23,990 nt of DNA from Larix sibirica (Eukaryota; Streptophyta; Pinopsida; Pinales; Pinaceae): the NCBI GenBank assembly GCA_004151065.3, contig NWUY0300013287.1:115417-139406 (forward strand). Direction: 5' to 3'. Positions within the stretch are counted from its first letter, which is position 1. The number at the start of each line of letters is the position of its first letter. Positions 1 through 9,589 of this stretch are shown piece after piece. The translations under genes were made by a program, and so were the position numbers. The notes under the pieces were generated by a model. It saw nothing but the letters and a program-made list of their open reading frames with translations. It made no database searches and was not told the DNA's origin.

Positions 1-353
1 TTATTTTGGTCTTAAAAACAATTGTAAGTTAGCAAACCTTGTAATGCAGGATAAAAAGAAGTTGCTTTTTGAGCATCGAAATAAAATGTTATAGTGAACA
101 AAATAATTCCTTTATTTCCTCTCAAGGTATGATAGACCAAATTTGGTATCATTGGACGTTAACGATCATCATCATTCTCATTTTCTCAGAAGTTTTAATT
201 TTCTATTTATCAATTGCATGTTGTGATTTTTATACCTTTTATTTTTATTTTTGGAAGCATTATTCATGTAATGAATGTGATTTTAATACTTTATATTTCT
301 ATTTTTGAAAGCATTTTTTTTTACAAAAACAGTTATGATTTATATTATGAAAA
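1..353. other. AT-rich DNA, no gene recognised
   Basis: Short open frames exist on the plus strand (for example 69-308) but their composition is runs of Phe, Ile and Tyr from T-rich DNA, as expected by chance. No domain, repeat or RNA gene was recognised. Confidence 0.6.
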
Positions 354-427
354 CAGTGGGATTCCCACTGGCACGGATACATCGGTAAGCTTCTGCGTTA
401 TTCGCAGAAAGATGTTCAAATTTGAAC
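354..427. repeat. Cluster of three short inverted repeats
   Basis: Three perfect or near-perfect palindromes follow each other. At 354-370 CAGTGGGA and TCCCACTG flank a single T. At 391-409 TTCTGCG and CGCAGAA flank the five-base loop TTATT. At 414-427 GTTCAAATTTGAAC is a perfect 14-base palindrome. Such clustering in 74 bases is unusual for random AT-rich DNA. It could be part of a SINE or a transposon end. No partner copy was seen elsewhere in the window. Confidence 0.75.
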
Positions 428-533
428 AAGACCTTCTAATCCCAGTCCTATCAGTCAGACCTATAATTCTAATATCGTGACCAAAATTTTTAAACTCAGA
501 CATGACATACATCTTGAATTTGATCATATTTGA

Positions 534-545
534 CCAGCTGAGCTA
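534..545 (-). promoter_or_regulatory. Possible RNA polymerase III A box (tRNA-derived SINE remnant?)
   Basis: On the minus strand this stretch reads TAGCTCAGCTGG, an exact match to the tRNA A-box consensus TRGCNNARYNGG. About 60 bases downstream, at 472-482 minus, GGTCACGATAT only partly resembles a B box (GGTTCGANNCC). The flanking DNA does not fold into an obvious tRNA. A degenerate tRNA-derived SINE is possible, and so is chance. Confidence 0.2.
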
Positions 546-640
546 TAAAAAATATCAAAATGACAAGACATGTTTAGTTGCCTCTTTTTCCCGGTGCGCC
601 AGGGAGTTGTGAAGAATGAGCCAACTCCACATCCTTTTCA

Positions 641-823
641 AGTTGTTTTTCCAAAGTGAGTCAACCTACTTGCGATTATTCGGTGTTCCATTTCTATTTG
701 ACGTGCCATCTGAATGTTCATCCTCCAACTTACTAGTTCCTTATGGCGTTGCAGCATGTCATCATCCACCACTAATATGCGTCCGCCCTCTTCATCTAAC
801 CACTCAACAAATCCTTTGGTCCC
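641..823 (-). pseudogene. Short acidic, helix-rich coding remnant, unrecognised
   Basis: A 61-codon minus-strand frame runs between an upstream TAA (824-826) and a TGA (638-640). The translation is charged and helix-prone: it opens near GTKGFVEWLDEEGG, contains a VVDDD run, and continues with alternating charged residues (MARQIEMEHR). The same style continues upstream past the TAA (ISEERSDPL) and, after a one-base frame change near 650, downstream (EKQLEKDVELAHS). I read it as a remnant of a coiled-coil protein with one stop and one frameshift, perhaps from a retrotransposon gag. I do not recognise the family. The opposite-strand frame (616-921) overlaps it but has a less protein-like composition. 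Confidence 0.4.
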
Positions 824-899
824 TTAGAGGGGATCACTTCTTTCCTCAGAGATGTGTTAAGATTCAATATGCTAATATAGATAANAAAAATACTAACAT

Positions 900-1489
900 A
901 ATAATAAATTTGATAACATAAAATCTTCTTATTATGAAAAAAAATTATGTTAACATTAAACACATTGGAATGAACCAACTAATTGTTTTAAGGAAATACA
1001 AAATTAAGCACATTAAAACATACCAATTTTAGGTTTACCATTTGGATTACAATCTATGCATGCATTTTTATTGATGAAGGAAATTAATTTATAGTTTAAA
1101 AAATATTGAAAGTTTTTTTTAAATATATCAAAATCATTTTATATCACAATTTATTATAATAATTATATTATCAAAAATAAAAAGTAATTAAAAAAATTCA
1201 TGTCGGTTTATAAAATTAAAAAAATTAAAATAAACATAGTTTTATCTTAAACTTAGATTTATTAAGTAGAAGAAGGATCTAATTTTTTGAGATGTAATTT
1301 TTTCTTGAAGTTAAATGTCCTTTATCATTTCTCTAAATAATTTTGACATCTCAAATGTTTGTTAAATATTTTAAAAATATATATAGATACTAAGAATTAA
1401 TTAAAAAAATCATTATTTAGATTTTTATTTATTTATATTAATTCCATATAAATATAAAAGAAAAAACTTGCAAACAAACAACAATTTTG
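900..1489. other. Very AT-rich spacer, nothing recognised
   Basis: The stretch is dominated by A and T runs with no open frame of interest and no clear repeat. Its right edge is where the LINE 3' end is placed. Confidence 0.6.
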
Positions 1490-1706
1490 TTTCAGAGAAA
1501 AAAAAACAGTACTTTTGTTATTTCTAAGAAATAAAAAAGTACATAGCACGCCAAGTATGAAACCTGGGATCATTACATAAACATTGATACATATACATAT
1601 CAATTCCTAGTTCATCATCCACTATCAAGTAGCTAGCAGCAACATACAGATCATTGCATGCCAACAAAAAAGCCATAACAGGTAATCCAAAACATGGAAA
1701 AACATG
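1490..1706 (-). other. LINE copy A 3' untranslated region
   Basis: About 215 bases lie between the end of the RNase H frame and the presumed 3' terminus. The terminal motif is shared with the second LINE at the right edge of the window. Only a weak A-tail follows in element sense. Confidence 0.55.
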
Positions 1707-2780
1707 TTAAAACACTTCGGAGAAAAAAGAAGAAAAAGAACCACAAGTATTCTTTTGATTATCCACCCATTCTTCCCAAAGGAGAACACCAGGATCACCA
1801 TCCAAAGCTTCTTTTGACAGGGAATCTACAGTGTCATTATTTTCTCTATAAGTGTGCTGAATTGTAAGATCAGGGATTATGTTCATCAAACCATAAATTC
1901 TCTGACACCAGTGTTGTATAAAGACATTGTCTAAGTGACACATCTTGTTGGCCCATTGGAAAATAACCAAAGAGACACCAAATATTCTTATGGAATCAAT
2001 GCCATAGAGAAGAGCCACCTTTAGTACTCCCCACAATCCCAGGAGTTCGACTTTTGTATTAGTACCTGATCCACTTGCGAGTCGACATTTGAGAGTAAAA
2101 TCTGCACCAACACTAATAGTGAAGCCGGCTCCACACTTATTATCTGTTGAGGCACCATAAAAAAACCTTGTAGCTTTACCGGTATCTTCTATATTTAGAA
2201 GATTTAATCTCTGCAAATTCTGAAACTTTTTCCTATCCTTTGAAAAAGAATGATATAATTTCCAGAAATTTATCAAGGATTGATTCACTGACGGTTCAAT
2301 ATTCTGGAATATTGCAGCATTCAGAGTCTTCCATATATTCCAAACAAATATACCTGGCATGGTTATGTGACTGTGATTCTTTTGTATCCATAATTGAAAA
2401 ACCTCGTCAATATCCTGGGAAGGCCATTTGCTTTCCAACTTTAGTGTAGCACATATCACCTTCCATATACCCTGAGAGAAGTCACATAGAAAGAACAAGT
2501 GGCTGATGGACTCTTCAGATTTCCTGCATAGTAAACACATACTTGGACCCTGTTTTCCCCTAAGCATCAGATTTTCCCAAGTAAGGACTTTTTTGTTGAA
2601 AATAAGCCAAAGGAAACATAAGATTTCTATAGGGAGTTTCCATTCCCACAACCCAATATACCACCACTTTCTTAGACCATTTGTATGACTTTCAACAATA
2701 GCCGAATATGCTGTGCTTGCAGTAACTTGACCATTTCTTGAGTTTTTTGCCCACTTTAACTTGTCCTGCTCCGTAGAAAG
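1707..2780 (-). pseudogene. LINE ORF2 C-terminus: zf-RVT zinc-binding and RNase H domains
   Basis: One frame is open from just after a TGA at 2781-2783 to the natural terminus. Counting from the Leu codon at 2649-2651, a zf-RVT domain covers residues 1-70, with WKLP near the start and the Cys/His pattern C39, C42, H51, C56. An RNase H domain covers about 155-280. It opens with FFYGAS and contains GTNTKVELLGLWG, IFGVS and VDSLSKEAL. RNase H would remove RNA from the cDNA hybrid during target-primed reverse transcription. The catalytic set is D-E-D-D in this family. Here the first Asp is Tyr (codon 2157-2159) and the third position is Val (codon 1974-1976), while Glu202 and Asp276 remain, so the domain is very probably dead. 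The same frame continues upstream beyond the single TGA. Confidence 0.9.
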
Positions 2781-2783
2781 TCA

Positions 2784-3044
2784 AACACCAGCCAGGTTGA
2801 GGTTTTGTGTATATCGATTCCATTCCTCTTCCCAGTGACCAGCTAAACCGAGATCAGAAGCTGTGAGCCAGTATGAGCGATCAGGAACCTGCTTGTTCGT
2901 TCTCTTGAATTGGTTCAAAGTAAAAAGACCATAGTTTGTGAAACAAGTTCTTAGATCCCGTGACAAGGTATAATCACCATTGACTCCCAAGATGGGATCA
3001 ATACCCACAAAAATATTGCTCCCGCTACCAACTTGCCAAGCCAA
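2784..3044 (-). pseudogene. LINE ORF2 segment between RT and zf-RVT
   Basis: This 87-residue stretch matches the connector region of plant LINE ORF2 proteins. It contains WQVGSGSNIFVGIDPI near its start, where the family has a W-x-V-G-N/S-G motif, and LAGHWEEEWNRY near its end. It is in the same frame as the zf-RVT/RNase H segment and is separated from it only by the TGA at 2781-2783. The family relation is from memory of plant LINE proteins; no alignment was run. Confidence 0.75.
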
Positions 3045-3099
3045 ATGAGTACTGATCTAGGGAAGAATTTTCATGAACCCATTCCATATGAAAGAGGCA

Positions 3100-3429
3100 T
3101 TACGTGCAGTAACAGGGGGGGTTTCTCAACCAGTTGTACAAGTCTATTTTGATATATTTTGCATTTAATAATCTGGACCATAGATTATCTCGTAGTAATG
3201 CCCGCCATAGTCTTTTTAATGATAGGGTCGTGTTAAACCAATAGACATTTTTTATATTCCACCCACCATATACCTTCAACATAGATAAGGAGTGGCAGTT
3301 TGCCAGATGATAGTGACCACCATTACTAATGCTTGACCAGAGGAAATTAAACATCAAGTTGTTCAATTTATTCAAAACTGCACGAGGAATCTGAGCCAAC
3401 TGAGCCCAGTAAACCGACAGACTACTCAA
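3100..3429 (-). pseudogene. LINE ORF2: reverse transcriptase thumb and post-RT segment
   Basis: The 109-residue frame carries the usual post-palm sequence of plant LINE RTs. The visible pieces are a VYWAQLAQIPRAVLNKL-type helix, MFNFLWSS, a HLANCHSLSMLKVYGGWNIKN segment (family pattern L-P-K-x-x-GG-W-G-L-[KR]-N) and LWRALLRDNLW. It is displaced in frame from both neighbouring segments, so there are frameshifts near 3045-3100 and 3430-3480. The product would be the C-terminal half of the polymerase domain. No start codon is expected because this is an internal piece. Confidence 0.85.
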
Positions 3430-3480
3430 AACAGATTTGAGCAGAATGAGGCGTTCACCCAGTGAAAGATGTTTAAGAAC

Positions 3481-3857
3481 CTACAAATTTAACTTCTTTT
3501 CGAACCTGCCAATTAACCACCTCCAGTCCATGATGCCATAAAAATTTGGTTTTATAGTAAAACCCAAATACTTAACTCCATCATCAAGTTCATTTGAAGT
3601 ATATGGGAGAAAATCAATTACCTCAACCAAGACCGGATTGTCAATCATATTACTTGTGAAGCAGACTTGCATTGACTGATTTGCATCCTGGTAGCTGTAC
3701 AAAAGAGTGTCAGAATCTCAGAGATGGTCTTCCATTCCTCCACAGAATCTGATCCAAAGATGATGACATCGTCAACAAACAACAAGTGGGTGACAAACAG
3801 ATCCTTTGCAAATTTTACCCCTTTGATGATTTTCTTGTTCCTGGCATCCCTTATCAT
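3481..3857 (-). pseudogene. LINE ORF2: reverse transcriptase palm with FVDD active site
   Basis: Two overlapping minus-strand frames (3645-3857 and 3481-3702) together give the RT palm and following region. The first contains KDLFVTHLLFVDDVIIFG. FVDD (3768-3779) is the LINE version of the YxDD motif with both metal-binding aspartates intact. The second contains GVKYLGFTIKPNFY, the conserved K-Y-L-G-F motif downstream of the active site, then DWRWLI. A frameshift separates them near 3690. The active-site carboxylates survive, but the frame damage excludes a working enzyme. Confidence 0.88.
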
Positions 3858-4230
3858 AAGACTAAGCCCTTAGATTACCAGTAAAAGTAAAAGAGGCGAA
3901 AGTGGACAGCCTTGTCAAATTCCTCTGAAACTTTTGAAGAAAGGAGTGGGATTCCCATTAACTAGAACAAATTAATTCGTTGACATCACACAAGCCATAA
4001 TCCAATTGATCACCAGAAACGACAGCCCAATCTAAATAAGAACCAGTTTAAGGAAATCCCAATTAACTTGATCATAAGCTTTTACAAGATCAATTTTTAA
4101 GATTAAGGAATTTTGTTTTTTGATTTTTAGCGAATGAAAAACTTCCTAAGTAATGCCTACTGCATCCAAGATCTGCCTGTCTTTTAGGAACCCAAATTGT
4201 TCTGTAGACATTCATTTTGAAAGGAAAGGT
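3858..4230 (-). pseudogene. LINE ORF2: frameshifted central RT segment
   Basis: No single long frame survives. Family-like words appear in changing frames; for example, an SPLLLLL-type stretch lies directly before the palm, where RTs have the conserved QGxPLSPLLF motif. I read this as RT sequence joining the N-terminal part (4231-4725) to the palm, with several indels. Confidence 0.65.
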
Positions 4231-4725
4231 TTAATTCTGAGTGCAATAATCTTTGAGATCAGCTTTGTACACCAAGTTACAAAGAGCAATTGGCCTAAAA
4301 TCATCAAAACTCTTTGGCTTTCTCTTTTTTGGAATAAGAGTAAAAAAAGTAGAGTTTAATCCTCCATAAATCCCACCTTCTACTCTGGTGAATTCCACCA
4401 TTTTCAATAAGTCAAGCTCCATGATGTCAAAAAAGTTGAGAAACATGTCAACTGACCAACCGTCCGGTCCCAGACTCTTCCCCTTTTTGAATGCTTTTAA
4501 AACCTTAAAAATGTCCTCTTCCGTGATAGATCTTCCAACCTGTAAACCTTCTTCCATCGTAAAAAAAGTGGGATAGTGTTTCAAAACATTCAAATGATAA
4601 ATGATATTGGAAGATTTTGGATCATAGAAATGTTTCCTGAAAAGGTTAAGAGCCACCCTCTCAATATGCAATTGATCTATTAATTCAATATTATTTTCAT
4701 CCTTAAGTGACCAGATTGAGTTCAC
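4231..4725 (-). pseudogene. LINE ORF2: reverse transcriptase N-terminal part
   Basis: The 164-residue frame is a clear LINE RT fingers region. It contains FRKHFYDP at about residues 29-36, an ITEEDIFKVLKAFKKGKSLGPDGW block at 67-90 with the hallmark GPDG at 86-89, TLIPKKRKP at 129-137 and FRPIALCNLVYK at 143-154. These are RT motifs 0 to 2 in order. In the family this region binds template RNA and primer. The frame ends prematurely after VYKADLKDY, where normal proteins continue into the palm. The upstream interval 4726-4949 contains stops. Confidence 0.92.
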
Positions 4726-4949
4726 ATTTCTCCTATGAGAGGCATGATTGTGAAAGAACTAAGTGTTTCTATCACCCAACTCAACCCATAAATCCTAGCT
4801 TTTGAGTCTCCACGTGCTTTCCTCAGTCTTCAAAATATCATTCAATCTATTCTGCAACCCCTGCAATTCTAGTCTATTTTCCTTTGAAAAATATGCCATT
4901 CAAATTGATTTTATACAACTGTTTGATTTGTAGTTTAACAGAATTGAGA
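4726..4949 (-). pseudogene. LINE ORF2: broken EN-RT linker
   Basis: Minus-strand frames here are interrupted by stops but lie exactly where the endonuclease-RT linker belongs. The element is continuous across it, judged by the domains on both sides. Confidence 0.5.
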
Positions 4950-5543
4950 TCAACCAAATCCTTTTCTTTTTTCAACTTCTCCCATACTTTTGTTTTTTTC
5001 CTTTAAACCTTTGAGTTTATAAATCAATTCATCCACCGGGTTGAGATTTGCAGAGGAACCAATCTGTGACCAATAATACCTGACCATATTGCAATAGTTA
5101 GTATCCCTCAACCAAGTGCTATTGAATTTAAATGACCTATTCATCTTGTTCTGAAAATCATCAATTTGTAGGACAATGGCTTGATGATCTGAAATAGCAG
5201 AAAGTTCCACCCATGACCTATACCTGGTCAAATTAGAAACCAAGGATTCAACAATAAGGAGTCGATCGAGTCTTTTGCTGACACATCCATCACCTGACCG
5301 CTTATTACTCCATGTAGGACATAACTTCCTTGGTAAAATATCAACTAAATGAGCTCTCTGGAAAATGCCTATGAAAAAATCCACCAATTCATCAACCAGC
5401 ACTGATTGAACCCAAACTTTTGACGCTGACAGAGTGAGGTTGAGGTCACTTGGAATGTTTACAGTATCCTTTACCAGACTATTTGGACAAGTCATTGAAG
5501 CAGACTGTCCTCGAGATAAGGACCCCTTCTTTTGCATTAACAA
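4950..5543 (-). pseudogene. LINE ORF2: C-terminal part of the apurinic-type endonuclease
   Basis: From the Met at 5541-5543, the first 40-50 residues are low in motif content and belong to the ORF1 side. Recognisable endonuclease follows: RAHLVDILPRKLCPTWSNKR (about 63-82, the family TWSN block), RLDRLLIVES at 91-100 and the catalytic SDH at 118-120 inside LSAISDHQAIVLQID. This endonuclease nicks the target DNA. The N-terminal half, which holds the catalytic Glu and the first Asn/Asp residues, is absent, so the domain cannot cleave. The same frame runs upstream, interrupted only by the TGA at 5574-5576, into the ORF1 zinc knuckle. This implies an internal deletion that fused ORF1 to ORF2 in frame. 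Confidence 0.85.
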
Positions 5544-5945
5544 AGGGAATTTAGCTCTAACGTGACCAATGTTTCAACAATGAAAACACCTTAAAGGTAT
5601 ATTCTTGTAATCTATCTTTTGTTTAAACACCTTATCTCTCCATACAATGTCAACTGAAGCTGGTAACCCTTTAGTCACATTAAAATCTACCAACATGGAC
5701 ACCATCCTCTTATTAATGCCAAAAATAAGATTTTTCTCCAATCTTATGAACCGCCCTAGAAAATTGCCCAAGCCTTCAAATACGTTTGGCGTCCACAATT
5801 CAAAGGGAAAACCCGGTAAAAGCACCCAAATGTGCTTAGTTTGCATCTGTTCAGATTGAGGATAAAAATTAACATGCTATCGTTTTAGAATCAGGGAGCC
5901 CTCCTTAATCAACCATGTCTGTTGCAGGATTGTCATCTCTATCAA
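5524..5945 (-). pseudogene. LINE ORF1: DUF4283-like segment and CCHC zinc knuckle
   Basis: The frame shows the plant LINE/gag ORF1 pattern. It begins QQTWLIKEGSLILKR, then a TAG (5877-5879) in the place of a conserved Trp, then HVNFYPQSEQM, HIWVLLPGFPFELW and LGNFLGRFIRLE. A CCHC knuckle follows at about 5540-5588: CFHC, a TGA (5574-5576) where a Trp is usual, NIGH, VRAK, and Phe in place of the last Cys. ORF1 would bind element RNA. Both stops are consistent with TGG changed to TAG or TGA by G-to-A transition. The knuckle has thus lost both its reading frame and one zinc ligand. Confidence 0.85.
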
Positions 5946-6006
5946 AACTTAATGGGTCCACACCAACCCTAGCCATGTGTGGGTTCGTGATCCTCCTAGG
6001 GTCCAT
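5905..6006 (-). pseudogene. Probable LINE ORF1 N-terminus
   Basis: A minus-strand Met at 6004-6006 starts MDPRRITNPHMARVGVDPLS and runs 33 codons to a TAA at 5905-5907. It is hydrophilic, unlike the hydrophobic frame upstream of it (6007-6093), so I take the Met at 6006 as the likely ORF1 start. The DUF4283-like segment resumes in another frame at about 5945. The first part of DUF4283 is missing, so a deletion or frameshift lies near 5935-5945. The product is not recognised in its own right. Confidence 0.4.
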
Positions 6007-6480
6007 CACATCAGGGTTGTTGAGCCAATAAAAAGGAAACCAGCTAACTCCCACACAAAACCAGAAAGATGCCAAGTTAGTGAAAAACCCCAAAAAACCC
6101 TAGTTCCGACAAAAACAATGGAGGGCGGTGATGGGTAAAAATGGTAAGGTTCAACAAGTAAAAACTAACACCCAAAAGAAAAGAAACACAACAAAAAACA
6201 AAGAGTTTGCTAAATAAAACCAAACTCGACAGAAAAGGTGGAGAGTGTTTTGCAGAATAAAGGTAAAACATTAGCTGAAGTGTAAAAAGACATAGTTCCC
6301 ACTTTTTGATGACTTGGTTGATACTAGAACTAGCCAAAATGGCTAGCTGGACTCCAAGTTGCTTTAGTAATCCTACCTATACTGCAGAAAACCCACCCAA
6401 ACTATCAGAACACTTCTCAAAACCCTACCCTCTTCCATCAAATAAACAACAATTGCCAAAAAACAATATCCATTTAATAT
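6007..6480 (-). other. Probable LINE 5' untranslated region and left flank
   Basis: In element sense this precedes the ORF1 start. It has no recognised coding content, although a hydrophobic 86-codon frame (6077-6337) lies in it. Composition shifts to very AT-rich after about 6480. The true 5' end cannot be placed. Confidence 0.4.
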
Positions 6481-8640
6481 TTATATTATTATTGCTTCAT
6501 AAAATTTATAAATTCACATATTATAATATTATCATTCATATTTAAAAAAATAAAATTAAAATTAAAATTATGAATTAATTGATTGTAATATAAAATTATT
6601 ATTGATGGTGATAGTTTACTGTTCCTGTTCCTCTTGACATTTCTCATATCTCTATTTCTATCTAGTTTTGTGTTTTTCATGTTTATGTGGTGATTGTTAC
6701 CTTTATTTCATTGCCTTTTATTTAAGTAGCATGTTGTGCTTTGAAGATTCTCCTAGAACTATATTAGTTTTTAACCCCAATTAAGATCTACTCCATGTTG
6801 ATTCATTTATTTTTTAACATGTTTGAATGCCTCCTTAGTCCCCCAAGCACTCCATACAATATTCATTTTTTAATAACTAATTATTAAGCTTAATTCGAAC
6901 TCTAATAAAAACTAATTAATGAATTCATATGCACATACAAGATGTAAGGGGAAATAGCATGTATATTTTGATTTTTTTCATTATTTATTTGAATTCACAG
7001 GATTACAAACTAGATTACAAACCAAAAGCACTCCACAAAATGACACATATGAATACTTATCTATAAATGAGTGCAATTTCATCAAACCAGTGGTTGAGGA
7101 ATGATTCAATTCCTAATCATAGAAATCCACATTGTAATTCATCACCAAGCTAGACCAGGATACCACCAAGGGTCAAGGAAACTCCTACAAAGCTATAATC
7201 TCACTCAGTACAACCCATTTCTTTCCCTCATAGTCGATCTACTCAATACCAAGCACTCTAGACCCTCAACCAACCCTCAGTCCACCATGACACTCTCTTC
7301 TCTTTCATTGCACAAGGAAGATATTACCTTTCTTTGCTCCACAATCCCTTAAGGATCTTATTTCTTTCCAATGTAGAGAGTCTAAGGCTATTGGATTCCT
7401 TCTAGCAATGGGTAACAATAATAGAGTTCCAGGTATATTGTGGTGTTTGCTTTAATTGTTGCGGACATTCCATTCATGGTTTTACCATAAAAACCATCCC
7501 ATTTCCTCTTCAAATTTTCAATAGAAAGCTCCCAAAGTTCCTTGAGATATTTCCAAATATAACTTCATAGGATTCTCTTTCCATTTCTAGGAATAAATGA
7601 CCATGGTTTCCCACAGGGTTCTTCATGAATAAGGAGAGCGAGAACAATGTGAGAATGGAGAATGCTCATGGGAGATGAATGTTATCAATTCAAATGGAGG
7701 AAGGGTAAGAATGATCCTTGAATGAGGGTGAATAATGGTTTTCCAACAAGAGTTTGGATAAGATAAGTGCACCGTTCCCAAGAAGAATCGAGAAACACCC
7801 AAAGGAAAACATATGTCAAAGATTAATATAAAATATTTGGTAAAGAATGATGGGTAAGAAAGGTTGTACTTCCAAAGGAAAAGTGTCAAATCAAATCACC
7901 CATGCACCCCATTTCCTCTTCCTCTCTTATGGTACCATGGTTTGCTTATCGCTTCTCAAGCAACCTTTTTGGGGGATATTGCATTATTACACATTTCCTT
8001 TTATTCACATGTTTACATACATAAGAACACCATGGAAAAAATAACAACTGCATTCAAATCCTAGCTCATTATAAGGACTCATCCTTATTCACTCGTCGAT
8101 CCTTGGCCTTTTACTTTGCATTGCATTTACATTTTCACAAGGTCATTTAACTCAACCTGCATGCTTTGACTCCCATAAAATAACCCCATCATTCGAATAA
8201 AAATGATTTAACATATCATAATTCAAGGGTTGAAATTGGGGTGGCATCAACATCCACTTCATACTGATATATACCAAGCTTCTTAACTACCTTTTGAGGA
8301 TTATTAGGCACAATTATATGATTAAATTGAATAAGCATGCTGCCGATAGTAGTGGAGCTTGAGGATTGATGGTTAGAATACGCAAAAGTAAATTGCGTGT
8401 GTGAGGTAAAAGTCATGATTAATGCATAATTGATTCTAAGGGTGTTGTTAGTGCTAAAGTTTGCACTTGAATGCAAAAAGCACAACGTCTAACACATCTT
8501 GAAAGTAAGTTTGATTTTGTTTGTGTGTAGGTGGATCAACAAGAATGCATGAGAAAATCAGAGAGCAGAAAGCAAACTGTAGATCATTGATATACCATTG
8601 GGCATGAAGTCAAGTAAACACCATGTAGATCAAAGGCAAT
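6481..8640. other. Unassigned spacer with small unrecognised frames
   Basis: Open frames of 60-90 codons occur on both strands (7101-7352 plus, 7623-7889 minus, 7847-8064 plus, 8216-8485 minus). None shows a recognisable motif. The minus frame 8216-8485 ends with a hydrophilic stretch (NPQKVVKKLGIYQYEVDVDA) that is more protein-like than the rest, but I cannot name it. No RNA gene was recognised. Confidence 0.5.
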
Positions 8641-9589
8641 TGAATTGCCTATGAGACAAAAAGCTTATATGATGATGGGAGGAAGAATGGAGAATGTAAC
8701 AAAAAGTATAACACCCACCAAACGTAGATACTCTCTGCAAAAGGATTTAAAAGGGTACTTGAAAAAACAACATGAATACTGGGCAATCATTGCAAATCCT
8801 TTGCAGCTCAATATTCTCTTCTCCATGAGCAGCCATTGATCCTCAACGTCTATAATTCATTCAAGCAAGAAGAAAAATGTAAAATAGAAAATGAAGAAGT
8901 CACAATCTGATTAAACAATTCTCAGGAATCTTCAATGTCAGAAATGGTTACATAATAAAATTCCCTCAAGCTTACAATTGGACCCATACAAATTTTCTGC
9001 CTCCTGAAGCTCTCTCGAGCCTCTAGACCCCAAAGTCCCTCTCGGGCTCCTGAACCTTCCCACTCTAATCTATGTCTCAAAGTCTTTTTATAATTACATC
9101 ACAGGAAAATCAGATCCAAAAAGAGTGGATCGAGAATACTACTAAAGACTAAAAATAAAATATAATATCTGAGATCCATATTTAAATGGGAACTTAACTC
9201 CACAAATATATGCTCCAAACTTGCATGACATCATCAATTGAGACTCAGGATAAACCCTTAGCTTGACTGATGATAAAGGTCTAATACTGAACACCTGTCA
9301 CCTAACAATACTGATTTAGAAAGATTAAGAGAGATTTATATCGTTTTCTTGTTGGATGCTCTGCCACCAAATTCTCTGCCACTATTGAATAAATCTAAAG
9401 TTTCCATTTGTTTATATTCAATGCACGAATGCTAGAATTATCATCAAAACTAATGGATCTGAAAAATGCAACCTTAATCATCACTTAGTTATATGCTATA
9501 AAAAAGGCCAGGATAAACTTCTAATTTGGGTATGCTGATTGGGCATTTTTCTAGAAGATTGAAAACCATGAAAGCTGAAAAATAGGCTC
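8641..9589. other. Unassigned spacer
   Basis: A 64-codon plus frame at 8645-8839 is basic and unrecognised. The remainder is non-coding by inspection, with no strong repeat. Confidence 0.5.

Larger units (their letters stand above)
1490..6340 (-). mobile_element. Degenerate L1-type LINE with RNase H (copy A)
   Basis: Minus-strand coding pieces occur in the order expected for a plant non-LTR retrotransposon: ORF1 with a DUF4283-like segment and CCHC knuckle, endonuclease C-terminus, reverse transcriptase with FVDD active site, thumb region, zf-RVT, and RNase H. No LTRs were seen. The 3' boundary is placed at about 1490, where the element-sense motif TTTTTTCTCTGAAA (1490-1503) matches the 3' end of a second copy at 23632-23645. 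The 5' boundary is vague: coding-type, less AT-rich DNA fades between about 6340 and 6480. Several stops, frameshifts and at least one internal deletion make this copy non-autonomous and old. I could not identify a target-site duplication. Confidence 0.92.

Noticed and set aside
69-480. Overlapping plus-strand frames at the left edge
   Set aside because: They are made mostly of Phe, Ile, Tyr and Ser from T-rich DNA, have no motif, and overlap the palindrome cluster.
616-921. A 101-codon plus-strand frame
   Set aside because: It spans an ambiguous base, and the opposite strand over 641-823 has a more protein-like, charged composition.
4153-4359. Plus-strand frames opposite the LINE reverse transcriptase (also 2240-2688, 4388-4576 and 5647-5859)
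   Set aside because: They are antisense shadows of the recognisable RT, zf-RVT and ORF1 coding sequence on the minus strand.
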